The notes under the pieces were generated by a model. That model ran no database searches. It was not told where the DNA came from and was given only the letters and a program-made list of their open reading frames with translations. The translations under genes and the position numbers were made by a program. Positions 23,208 through 31,005 of a stretch of DNA of 39,899 bases are shown here, in pieces; within the stretch, counting starts at the first letter, position 1; every line of letters begins with the position of its first letter. This DNA comes from an uncultured Lachnospiraceae bacterium (GTDB lineage Bacteria; Bacillota; Clostridia; Lachnospirales; Lachnospiraceae), in the NCBI GenBank assembly GCA_946623875.1, contig CAMORO010000015.1, forward strand, positions 1-39,899, written 5' to 3'.

Positions 23208-24605
23208 TCATTCCAGACTCCACGGAATGGGATCGACACAGATACTTCCGGACACACCGTCCATATTTACGGCACCGCACTGATGGGTGATCAGAACACC
23301 CATATTATCATACATATACATCTCACTCATGTAATTACCGCATTCATTGTTATGATCTGCGATATTTACCACATAAGTTACCCTGTACATATCATCACCA
23401 AGCGCTTCTATCTCGCCGGACGCCGCTTCCTGTGTTTCATAATCTGCCATCAGATCATCCTGTCCTCCGGCTACTGTCCATACCGGGAACTGAACCCTGT
23501 CAAGTCCGTTGGTTGAATGTACGGTCGCGCTGATCGTAAATGATGCATCCTGCCTGTTAACCTTCGAGAATGTCGATATAACCATAGGATCGGATGAGTA
23601 AACGTCATACGAAGAATTGGCTACATTACACCATTCCTCCTGTCTCATACGATACAGCTTGAAGAAGCTTCCGTCCTTGCCTGTCCAGTGCCTGCTGCCC
23701 GGCTTGTCCCTGTCGCTTCCTGTCTTTTTAAAGAAATTCGACTGATCATAAACAGCCTTCTTATCTATCCTCCATACAAGGAACCTGCCTTCATCGGTTT
23801 CATAACCGTCCGTTACGTATACCCCCGTCCTGTCATAATCAAGCAGGATCATGAAATGCGATGACCAGTCATTCTTTTTCACCTTCCAATAACGGACGTA
23901 AAGGATGTCACCTGCCCTGGCTCCCGTTCTTTCCAAAAAGTTGTATATCGTTTCTCCTTCATGGCTGGTGGTCGTCATTACACCCGTATCATAAATATCC
24001 TTGCCGAAAACATGCTTCCATACCTGATTGACGTAAGCACAACACTGTATACTGACCGGCCGGCCACCCTTATAATATGGGCTCATGAAGGTTCCGCCCA
24101 GTGACTCCGCATATGCAATGATAACCTTACGTATGCGATCAACACCCTCGCCTGTAATATATGAAGCATCAAAAGGTCTGTCATCATAGATATACTCGGG
24201 TGATGTTTCGTAGTAGTCATCCTCCTCCGTATCCACAACGTTGTCCGGCTCATCGGGCACATAATCAATAAGATCATCCTCACCGAATATATCGTCGTAG
24301 TCACCGGCACCCGCCGTCATGAGATCATCACTGTCACTATCGGGTTCCATGATGATATCGTCGCCATCGTTTATGATCAGATCGGAACTGCCCGAAGCAT
24401 CAAGTATGCTTCCGTTACCGGTTCCTGACAGGCTGCCTTCATTATTTACGGACTCGCTGCTCCCATCTGTTAATATATCGCCGGATGAAGAAGCACCTGT
24501 ATCTTCACTCAGAACGATATCAAGCTCATCCGCCTTCGGCGTAAAACTTGTCCCGGTGATCATCAGTGACATAATAAGAACTATCGCAAATGCCTTTTTC
24601 CTCAT
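23208..24605 (-). CDS. Secreted cysteine-peptidase-like protein with GBS Bsp-like domain
   Basis: A 465-residue exported protein. A signal peptide (about 1-26) is followed by a long acidic Ser/Asp/Gly-rich linker (27-140). The catalytic-like domain (about 145-320) has the layout of NlpC/P60 or CHAP amidases: a cysteine pair Cys188-Cys189 at the start of a helix (QCCAYVNQVWKHVFG), GARAGDILYV (228-237) and His250 (WSSHFMILLDYD). The C-terminal part (about 340-445) resembles a GBS Bsp-like repeat (VQFPVWTVAGGQDD, then DHNNECGNYMSEMYMYDN). Cleavage of cell-wall peptide bonds is a reasonable inference; which of the two cysteines would be the nucleophile is unclear. It has its own promoter about 120 bases upstream. 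Confidence 0.8.
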   Translation of the reverse strand: MRKKAFAIVLIMSLMITGTSFTPKADELDIVLSEDTGASSSGDILTDGSSESVNNEGSLSGTGNGSILDASGSSDLIINDGDDIIMEPDSDSDDLMTAGAGDYDDIFGEDDLIDYVPDEPDNVVDTEEDDYYETSPEYIYDDRPFDASYITGEGVDRIRKVIIAYAESLGGTFMSPYYKGGRPVSIQCCAYVNQVWKHVFGKDIYDTGVMTTTSHEGETIYNFLERTGARAGDILYVRYWKVKKNDWSSHFMILLDYDRTGVYVTDGYETDEGRFLVWRIDKKAVYDQSNFFKKTGSDRDKPGSRHWTGKDGSFFKLYRMRQEEWCNVANSSYDVYSSDPMVISTFSKVNRQDASFTISATVHSTNGLDRVQFPVWTVAGGQDDLMADYETQEAASGEIEALGDDMYRVTYVVNIADHNNECGNYMSEMYMYDNMGVLITHQCGAVNMDGVSGSICVDPIPWSLE

Positions 24606-24720
24606 AAATATCTCCTATCCTTAAGCATACCCGAACAGATCTAAAGGTTAAATGCATATTTAAACACCGAATATTAAATATCACACACCTCACTTAACCA
24701 TTCTCAGGAAAAGTACTTAT

Positions 24721-24749
24721 ATTATACTTTACTATTCGTATATTTACAA
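24721..24749 (-). promoter_or_regulatory. Promoter of the secreted cysteine-peptidase-like gene
   Basis: On the minus strand TTGTAA (24749-24744), 17 bases, then TATAAT (24726-24721): a perfect -10 and four of six -35 matches to the vegetative consensus. The surrounding sequence is A+T-rich. The predicted leader is about 110 bases. Confidence 0.72.
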
Positions 24750-24834
24750 CAGAATTTCCCTGATCAAAACCCTCTTTTTGGTGCAGATGTTACAAACAGA
24801 TCAACAAAAACCAATTTGATCTACCATCGGTTTC

Positions 24835-24863
24835 TTGCATATCTTCCTCATTCACTGTACAAT
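24835..24863 (+). promoter_or_regulatory. Promoter of the ECF sigma factor gene
   Basis: TTGCAT (24835-24840), 17 bases, then TACAAT (24858-24863) is a good vegetative-type promoter. It predicts a start near 24870 and a leader of about 138 bases. No clear ECF-type GGAAC...CGT element is visible upstream of the sigma gene, so autoregulation is not evident. Confidence 0.68.
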
Positions 24864-25007
24864 TAATCCCGTATAAAAGTAAACAGTTACCATAAATGTA
24901 ACCATCTTAATACGTATCTATGATATAGGGGCAACAGCCTGAGGCAATGGTCGCTTTGATATTTGCGCCAACAGGCCGGTTCCCTGTGTCATCAGCGGAG
25001 AAGTGCT

Positions 25008-25562
25008 ATGACAGATGAACAATTCAATGCCGCCATGGAACGGATGCGGCAAAAAGACAGGGAGGCGCTCAGAGAAATCTACGAGTGTTATATAAGCTAT
25101 GTCTACCGGATCATTTACGATATTGTTCGAAATCCGCAGACAGCAGAAGATATAACTTCGGATTTCTTCATACGTCTTTGGGAAAGATCGGGTCAATACA
25201 GATCAGGAAACGGACATCGTGGCTATCTGGCCACCATTGCCCGGAATATGACTATCGACTATCTGCGAAAGTCAGGACATGAAGAGCTGCTTGCAGGCAG
25301 CGATGATGATGACAGCGGACCGGATGCCTTAAGCCTGCAGACCGACAGCAGCCCCTCTCCCGAGGACAGCGCCGTGTCCGGCCTTAGCGTAGAACAGGCG
25401 CTTAATAAGTTAAAGCCGGTATACCGGCAAATTGTCACAATGAAAGTACTCGGCGAAATGACCTTTCAGGAAATAGCCGATACGATGGAAATGCCGCTTG
25501 GCACCGTCACCTGGAATTACAGGGAGGCAATAAAACAGTTAAGGAGGTTCGGATATGAGTAG
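25008..25562 (+). CDS. ECF-type RNA polymerase sigma factor
   Basis: A 184-residue sigma-70 family factor of the extracytoplasmic-function group. Region 2 spans about residues 22-88, with NPQTAEDITSDFFIRLWE and YLATIARNMTIDYLRK, the -10 binding and core-binding surface. An acidic linker (95-122) leads to region 4 (about 128-182; YRQIVTMKVLGEMTFQEIA, then GTVTWNYREAIKQLR), a helix-turn-helix for the -35 box. The frame is open back to TTG 24963, but I choose ATG 25008 because GGAGAAG lies upstream at good spacing and the N-terminus then fits the family. Its stop overlaps the next gene by 8 bases, the normal arrangement with a cognate anti-sigma factor. Confidence 0.92.
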   Translation: MTDEQFNAAMERMRQKDREALREIYECYISYVYRIIYDIVRNPQTAEDITSDFFIRLWERSGQYRSGNGHRGYLATIARNMTIDYLRKSGHEELLAGSDDDDSGPDALSLQTDSSPSPEDSAVSGLSVEQALNKLKPVYRQIVTMKVLGEMTFQEIADTMEMPLGTVTWNYREAIKQLRRFGYE

Positions 25563-26751
25563 GAATTTCGAAAATGAATACAAGAAATATGCCGCAAGCA
25601 CCGCTCCGGATCTCTGGAACAGAATTATGGACGGAATTGATTTGCTGGAAAGCACACAGGATAACGCAAACATAAACAGATCGGAAAGTTCAACGGCCGG
25701 GGCAGAAATCAGCAGTTCCGGAATCTCACCGGCAGGATCGGGTGCAAACGAAAGCGCTAACAGAGATGCCGTTAAAACAGAAAAAAAGCCCGAACAGACA
25801 TCCGTAAGGAAAAACAACAAGGTAGTAGATATTTCGGTCTCGGAAAGATACACTAACTTCGAACAGGATGCTCCAAAGAGTAAAGGAAACAAAACGATCA
25901 GTATAAACACTTTTATGAGCAGATACGGAGGTGCGATCGCAGCAACAGCCTGCGGGGTCATCGGCCTTATGCTGGCGAGCACCGTAATGCCTCGTGGTTG
26001 CGGAAGCTCTGCCACATCTGATTACTCCGCTGCTCCGGCAGCACCGTCAATGGAAGCCACACCTGCTGCCGTATCCGAAGCAACAGACTACGCTGCCGAA
26101 GAAACAGCTAACTTTGATGAGACTTCACCGACAATTGCGGATAACAATGATACTTCGGGAGTATTAACAGCCGGCAGAGAAAACGCAGATACAAATGCAG
26201 CTAACAAAAAGCTATATGACAGTTCAACAAAAGACCAGGCATTTACGGCACAGGCGGACACCATGGAAGAAAGCACTGAATATACAGCCGATGAGTCCGA
26301 ATCTTATGATGAGGCCGAAGCTTATGAGGCAGGTGAAGAAGCTCCCGCAACAGAAAACATGACCGCCTCTAAACCAGCCAAAGAACCCTCAGAAACCGAA
26401 AACGAGACCGGCGAAGATGTGTCAGCGGCAACAGGCGAAACAGGGACTCAAACTACAGAAGGATCTGCATCAACGGCTGCGAAGGAAGATCAGATAAGCA
26501 CAGTCGAAATAAAGGCTGCCATCAAGTCCGTAACGGGAAGCAAAGGACATATGTTCTGTGAACTGATCGTGAAAGACAGCTATGACTCCGGTCTGAAAGA
26601 AGGGAGCGTTATCCGGGCAAAGCTAGGCGAGGATCTGGAGGACGAGGTTGACGGGGTGTTCAGATCAAATGACGGTACCGAAGAACATTCAATAAACCTT
26701 TACTTTGATCCGCAGGTAAAAATGTACGTATTATTGGATATTATCGAATAA
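25555..26751 (+). CDS. Probable membrane anti-sigma factor with acidic exported region
   Basis: A 398-residue single-pass protein overlapping the sigma gene by 8 bases. The short N-terminal segment (EYKKYAASTAPDLWNRI, 8-24) is cytosolic and resembles the sigma-contact end of anti-sigma factors; no zinc-binding HxxxCxxC motif is present. Residues 30-120 are hydrophilic. One membrane helix (about 124-146) ends in GCGSS, and an exported Ala/Pro-rich then Thr/Glu/Asp/Tyr-rich tract follows (about 151-310). The last 85 residues (about 313-398) look folded, with beta strands (HMFCELIVKD, KMYVLLDIIE), and could be the sensor. Anti-sigma function is inferred from position and topology. A strong terminator follows. 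Confidence 0.75.
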   Translation: MSRNFENEYKKYAASTAPDLWNRIMDGIDLLESTQDNANINRSESSTAGAEISSSGISPAGSGANESANRDAVKTEKKPEQTSVRKNNKVVDISVSERYTNFEQDAPKSKGNKTISINTFMSRYGGAIAATACGVIGLMLASTVMPRGCGSSATSDYSAAPAAPSMEATPAAVSEATDYAAEETANFDETSPTIADNNDTSGVLTAGRENADTNAANKKLYDSSTKDQAFTAQADTMEESTEYTADESESYDEAEAYEAGEEAPATENMTASKPAKEPSETENETGEDVSAATGETGTQTTEGSASTAAKEDQISTVEIKAAIKSVTGSKGHMFCELIVKDSYDSGLKEGSVIRAKLGEDLEDEVDGVFRSNDGTEEHSINLYFDPQVKMYVLLDIIE

Positions 26752-26766
26752 TAAAATCAAACCGGC

Positions 26767-26804
26767 AAAGAAAAAGATCATCAGGATTGATGATCTTTTT
26801 CTTT
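26767..26804. terminator. Strong bidirectional intrinsic terminator
   Basis: A perfect 17-bp stem, AAAGAAAAAGATCATCA pairing with its complement across the 4-base loop GGAT, ends in a T-rich arm on both strands. It lies between the anti-sigma gene (+) and the convergent VWA lipoprotein gene (-) and should end transcription from both sides. Confidence 0.88.
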
Positions 26805-26873
26805 GGGTTAACTTCCCGGATCTTACAGTTTCTTTGCCATTTCCTTGTATCGGATTATTTTTCATCCCCGATA

Positions 26874-28895
26874 TCATCTTGCCATCTCAACCAGCTCCCT
26901 GAATTCTCTCCTGTACTCGTCGTTTAACCTTATGGAGTCAAGTTCATCGAGTACGCGGTTCATATCAGAGTCACCCCTGTATTCGCTGTCGGAAGCTATC
27001 AGTCCGAATTCCGCAACCGCACACTTGAATATCATATCGTCTGAAGGATCGTCGGTATAGCTTGCAAATGTTATGGGATATGTAAGAAGATTGCTCTTAT
27101 CCTCTGCCGGCTTCTTATAGCGGACCGAAAGAGTCATAAGTTCGGTGTTCCTTATATTTCCCATGTATGATCTTTCGGAATTCCCGTACGAATTACCGGT
27201 TGCCCTGTCTTCGCTCCTGTATTTACTCCCTGCCGCCTTCTTATATTCATCCGAATAACGGAGGCTGTCAACATCAACATCATCTTCATAAGCCATCATA
27301 TACTCTTCAGTAGGAATGATCTCATACAGTACAGTAACCTCATGTCCGGCTCCTATCTCACCACCGTCCTTTTTATCATCATTGAAATCTTTATCCTTCA
27401 TAACCCTGTTTGCATAACCCACAAGACGATATCCCTTCACAACCGCGGGATTGAATTCAACCTGAAGCTTAACGTCCTTGCATACGGTAAGCATGTTTGC
27501 GCTCAGCTCATCTACAAGCACCTTCCTTGCTTCTCTTTCAGAGTCAATATATGAGTAGTTACCGTTACCCTTGTCTGCAAGAGTCTCCATCTTGTTGTCC
27601 TTGATATTACCGGTTCCGAAGCCGAGTACCGACAGATATACTCCCGTTTCCTTCTTCTCGCTTATAAGCTCCTCCAGTTCTTCAACAGATGAAGGCCCAA
27701 TATTAAGATCGCCGTCGGTGGCAAGTATAACCCTGTTGTTCCCACCCTTGATAAAGCTCTTGTCTGCAAGTTTGTATGCCAGCTCTATTCCTGCTCCACC
27801 GTTGGTTCCACCCGATGCGCTGAGCTTGTTTATTGCATGCTTGATCTTTCTTTTGTCATCACCGTGAGCACCGTCGAGAACTGTCCTGACACCTGATGCA
27901 TAGGTAACTATGCTGACTCTGTCTTTATCGGACAACTCATCAACCAGCATTGAAAATGCATCCTGAAGCAGTGGAAGCTTATCCCGTGATGACATGGATC
28001 CGGAAACATCTATCAGGAATACAAGATTAGATGCCGGAGTATCGGAATAATCAATATCCTCTGTCTTAAGCCCTACGCTCATAAGCATGGCATCCTCGTT
28101 CCAGGGACAGTTCACAGCTTCTATGTTTACGCCGAAGGGATCGCTTCCCTCAGGTCCTCTGTAATCATAATCGAAATAGTTAATAAGTTCCTCCACCCTG
28201 ACGCTTCCTTTGGGAAGATTGTAGGCTGAACACCCGTCGCTGATCATTCTCCTTAAGTTACTGTAGCTTGCGGTGTCAACATCAGCCGCAAAGGTCGATA
28301 ACGGATGATAGAGCACCGAACGGTATCCCTGCTCCTCAAGCTCTGAATATTCCTCCGAATCAAAGCCTGCCGGGAAGCAGTCATAGTCATATATCTGCCC
28401 AAGATAATTCCTGCCGTTTACATTTCGTCCCCTGCCTTCCTTTTCGGCTCTCTTATCGCTGTTTCCGTATACTTCATCATAATATGAGCCTTCCTCTTCC
28501 TTTTCAGCTTCACGGCTCGCGCTACCGCTGCTCTTGTATGACTCGGCACCCTGAACCGTTAAGTAACTGTTTTCCGCAGCCGGTGCTGCATAGTCATACA
28601 TTTCGGCACTGTCTGCCGTGCCTGCTTCTTCCTCAGCATATGCTTCCATTTCTTCGGCTTCATCTGCGTAGGTTTCGCCTGTTTCTTCAGTATATGCCTG
28701 TGTGCCGTTATCATATTCATCATAGTACTCTTCCTCATAAGGAGCTTCATCGTAAGTGCTCTCTGCTGCCGTTTCTGTGGGCGCTGCCGCATTGGGTGCT
28801 GCAGCGGGTGCCGCTGCCATACTGCCGCAGCCTGCCACTCCCATGGTAAGTACTGCCATTGCTGTCAATAATGCTGTGATCCTTCTCTTCTTCAT
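26874..28895 (-). CDS. YfbK-type von Willebrand A lipoprotein
   Basis: A 673-residue lipoprotein. A signal peptide ends in the lipobox VAGC (Cys23). An Ala/Pro-rich and then extremely Asp/Glu/Tyr-rich tract (24-150) precedes the YfbK-type N-terminal domain (about 195-290, TFAADVDTASYSNLRR, then GSVRVEELINYFDY). The VWA domain (about 291-460) has a complete metal-binding MIDAS: Asp296-x-Ser298-x-Ser300 (DVSGS), Thr364 and Asp394 (ATDGD). The C-terminal part matches the DUF3520-type end of YfbK proteins. Metal-dependent protein binding at the outer face of the membrane is expected; the partner is unknown. It converges on the sigma/anti-sigma pair, and YfbK-like genes are seen near ECF sigma genes elsewhere, which suggests a functional link. 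Confidence 0.9.
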   Translation of the reverse strand: MKKRRITALLTAMAVLTMGVAGCGSMAAAPAAAPNAAAPTETAAESTYDEAPYEEEYYDEYDNGTQAYTEETGETYADEAEEMEAYAEEEAGTADSAEMYDYAAPAAENSYLTVQGAESYKSSGSASREAEKEEEGSYYDEVYGNSDKRAEKEGRGRNVNGRNYLGQIYDYDCFPAGFDSEEYSELEEQGYRSVLYHPLSTFAADVDTASYSNLRRMISDGCSAYNLPKGSVRVEELINYFDYDYRGPEGSDPFGVNIEAVNCPWNEDAMLMSVGLKTEDIDYSDTPASNLVFLIDVSGSMSSRDKLPLLQDAFSMLVDELSDKDRVSIVTYASGVRTVLDGAHGDDKRKIKHAINKLSASGGTNGGAGIELAYKLADKSFIKGGNNRVILATDGDLNIGPSSVEELEELISEKKETGVYLSVLGFGTGNIKDNKMETLADKGNGNYSYIDSEREARKVLVDELSANMLTVCKDVKLQVEFNPAVVKGYRLVGYANRVMKDKDFNDDKKDGGEIGAGHEVTVLYEIIPTEEYMMAYEDDVDVDSLRYSDEYKKAAGSKYRSEDRATGNSYGNSERSYMGNIRNTELMTLSVRYKKPAEDKSNLLTYPITFASYTDDPSDDMIFKCAVAEFGLIASDSEYRGDSDMNRVLDELDSIRLNDEYRREFRELVEMAR

Positions 28896-28912
28896 AATAG
28901 TTCCTCCATTGT

Positions 28913-28941
28913 ATTATAACTGTTCACTGTTTTCTGTTCCA
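28913..28941 (-). promoter_or_regulatory. Candidate promoter of the VWA lipoprotein gene
   Basis: On the minus strand TGGAAC (28941-28936), 17 bases, then TATAAT (28918-28913). The -10 is perfect but the -35 is weak for the vegetative factor, and it contains GGAAC, the core of many ECF -35 elements. The predicted start would fall at the ribosome binding site, giving a leader of only about 11 bases, so the assignment is tentative. Confidence 0.3.
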
Positions 28942-29030
28942 CAGTACCCGTAAACACCTGTCCGTTGCAGGTTGTTTATCGCCTCATGTTATAGATACGA
29001 ACCCGGAAATATATTTTTATGGAAAAAATC

Positions 29031-29054
29031 AAAAAAAGTTTTAAAAATTTTTTT
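29031..29054. other. A-tract/T-tract imperfect palindrome upstream of a secreted orphan gene
   Basis: Seven A, then GTTTTAAAAA, then seven T form a 24-bp palindrome with one mismatch in the 245-base gap between the VWA lipoprotein gene and the secreted orphan gene. Phased A-tracts of this type bend DNA and can act as UP elements. A clear -35/-10 pair downstream of it could not be placed with confidence. Confidence 0.4.
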
Positions 29055-29140
29055 CGCTAAACATTTATGCCCATTATGCCGATGTTAAATATGTAAAATC
29101 AGGTTTTGAAGGGATATAAATATATTTAAGGAGGAATCTT

Positions 29141-29740
29141 ATGCGATCCATTAAAAAAACATTATCACTGATATTGCTTCTTACAGCAGTTTTCACACTT
29201 CTTCCGGCCGCTTCGGTAAAGGCCGAACTTTATGACGAATCAACCCTGTGCACGATGCTGCGCAGTTATTTCAAGGCTGACTACTACGATATCCGGTACA
29301 ACGACACATTCAGCAGGCTGAACAGCGTGATGAGTAAAAAGGGTGTCTCTCAGAAGGAACTCAGTCAGGCAATGATGGATTTCCAGCTTGCGGCACAGCA
29401 GAAATCATGGGTAGACAGCCAGATGATCAAGCTTATCAACGATCCCGGATACAAGGCCAATCCAACTAAATTCATCGCAAACTTGAAGCAGAAAGACGGG
29501 GCTGTTATAATGAATGAGCCGGTGGAATGGTCAACACTGTATATAACACACAACAAGAGCAAATATACGGATGCCTGGGTAAACCAGACATACTCTCATT
29601 CCGAACTGGTCAATCAGGCTGCCTACAACGGTGTAATAGGGCAGATCGGAGCATATGCCACAGAACAGGGAAACATAGCCGCCGTGACCGAATACAGAAA
29701 GGGTAACCCCAACGGCAACACTGCCGGGAGCTTTCATTAA
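29141..29740 (+). CDS. Secreted protein, function unknown (199 aa)
   Basis: A 199-residue exported protein. The signal peptide (about 1-28) ends at SVKA before ELYDE. The mature part is soluble: an N-terminal helical half (about 30-100, SRLNSVMSKKGVSQKELSQA) and a C-terminal half with a possible beta region (PVEWSTLYITHNKSKYTDAW). A single cysteine (LCTML) lies near the mature N-terminus. I do not recognise the family. AAGGAGG before the ATG is strong. It is probably transcribed alone or with the aldo/keto reductase gene 75 bases downstream; a small stem-loop lies between them. Confidence 0.75.
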   Translation: MRSIKKTLSLILLLTAVFTLLPAASVKAELYDESTLCTMLRSYFKADYYDIRYNDTFSRLNSVMSKKGVSQKELSQAMMDFQLAAQQKSWVDSQMIKLINDPGYKANPTKFIANLKQKDGAVIMNEPVEWSTLYITHNKSKYTDAWVNQTYSHSELVNQAAYNGVIGQIGAYATEQGNIAAVTEYRKGNPNGNTAGSFH

Positions 29741-29748
29741 TATCTTTA

Positions 29749-29766
29749 CTGTTTGGCGACAAACGG
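29749..29766. other. Small stem-loop between two plus-strand genes
   Basis: CTGTTTG-GCGA-CAAACGG pairs over 7 bp including one G-T. No T-run follows, so read-through into the aldo/keto reductase gene is possible. It may be a weak 3' end structure for the secreted orphan. Confidence 0.3.
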
Positions 29767-29815
29767 ATCGTAATAAGCAAGGCCAAGGAATACCGAATCT
29801 GAAAAGGAAGAGACA

Positions 29816-30979
29816 ATGAATTACAGAACAGACGATCAGCTGTCAATACTCGGCTTCGGATGCATGCGTTTTCCCAAGAAGGGGAATTCGTTTGATATGG
29901 AGGAGATCGAGCGCGAGATCACTCATGCCATAGATATGGGGATCAACTATTTCGATATGGCCTACATCTATCCGGGCATTGAAGAAGTGTTCGGAAAAGT
30001 CATGGAGAAATACGGCTTCAGGGACAAGATCAAGATAGCTACCAAGCTTCCGCATTACCTGATGAAGGATGCAGGTGACATGCAGAAGCACTTTGATGAA
30101 CAGCTTGCAAGGCTTAAAACAGATCATGTGGATTACTATTTAATGCACATGCTGCCGGACCTCAAGACATGGAATTCACTGATCGAGCGGGGAGCTCTTG
30201 ACTGGCTTCTTAAGCTGAAGAAGGAAGGCAGGATAAAAAAGCTCGGTTTCTCATACCACGGAAATACCAATCTGTTCCTTGAACTTCTTAATGCATATGA
30301 CTGGGACTTCTGCCAGGTACAGTATAACTACGTTGACGAGAACTCTCAGGCAGGAAGACGCGGTGTCGAGGAGGCCTATAAAAAGGGAATACCTGTGATA
30401 ATCATGGAGCCGCTTAAGGGCGGACGTCTGGTCAACAATCTTCCGAAGGGAGCCATAGATGCATTCAGCCGTTCCGACCGCGGATACTCGCCGGCAGAAT
30501 GGGGACTCAGATGGCTGTGGGATCAGCAGGCCGTTTCCGTTATCCTGTCCGGTATGAATTCCATGGAAATGCTTGATGAGAATATCAGAATAGCAAATGA
30601 TGTTACAGCCGGTTCATTTACGGATGAAGATCTTGCAGTATTAAACAAGGCAAGGGATGCGATAAATAAGAAGATCAAGGTGCCGTGTACAGGCTGTGCC
30701 TACTGCATGCCCTGTCCTTTCGGTGTGGATATTCCGGGTTCCTTCCATTGTCTTAACACATCCTATACCGACAATTATTATGTTGCCATAAAGGAATACT
30801 TCATGTGTACATCCATGAAGGAACAAAAGAGTGTTGCTTCACTGTGCAGGAAATGCGGACGCTGTGAACAGCACTGTCCGCAGAACATTCAGATCCGCAA
30901 CGAGCTGGGACGGGTCAGGAGACGTTTCGAAAATCCCGTATTCAAGCTGGTGAATTTCGTATACGGCAGGATGAAATAA
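29816..30979 (+). CDS. Aldo/keto reductase with two 4Fe-4S ferredoxin motifs
   Basis: A 387-residue cytosolic oxidoreductase. The aldo/keto reductase barrel (about 1-280) has the catalytic set Asp47 and Tyr52 (FDMAYIY), Lys77 (ATKLPH) and His111 (YYLMHM). A C-terminal Fe-S domain has two cysteine clusters: Cys290/293/296 with Cys299 nearby (CTGCAYCMPC) and Cys343/346/349/353 (CRKCGRCEQHC), as in the anaerobe-type subfamily. NAD(P)H-dependent carbonyl reduction is the family reaction; the Fe-S part suggests coupling to ferredoxin-like carriers. The substrate is unknown. AGGAAGAG precedes the ATG. It is followed after 26 bases by a lipoprotein gene, probably in one operon. Confidence 0.93.
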   Translation: MNYRTDDQLSILGFGCMRFPKKGNSFDMEEIEREITHAIDMGINYFDMAYIYPGIEEVFGKVMEKYGFRDKIKIATKLPHYLMKDAGDMQKHFDEQLARLKTDHVDYYLMHMLPDLKTWNSLIERGALDWLLKLKKEGRIKKLGFSYHGNTNLFLELLNAYDWDFCQVQYNYVDENSQAGRRGVEEAYKKGIPVIIMEPLKGGRLVNNLPKGAIDAFSRSDRGYSPAEWGLRWLWDQQAVSVILSGMNSMEMLDENIRIANDVTAGSFTDEDLAVLNKARDAINKKIKVPCTGCAYCMPCPFGVDIPGSFHCLNTSYTDNYYVAIKEYFMCTSMKEQKSVASLCRKCGRCEQHCPQNIQIRNELGRVRRRFENPVFKLVNFVYGRMK

Positions 30980-31005
30980 GGACAGGCAGCAAAAGGGGAG
31001 TAAAA

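Larger units (their letters stand above)
24606..25007. other. 402-bp divergent intergenic region
   Basis: This is the longest gene-free stretch in the window. It holds two back-to-back vegetative-type promoters (24721-24749 minus, 24835-24863 plus) and long leaders on both sides: about 110 bases to the secreted peptidase-like gene and about 138 bases to the sigma factor gene. The plus leader contains GTTAC-N7-GTAAC near 24891-24907 and a weak ACAGG/CCTGT hairpin near 24971-24988 just upstream of the sigma start. I see no known riboswitch. Confidence 0.6.
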
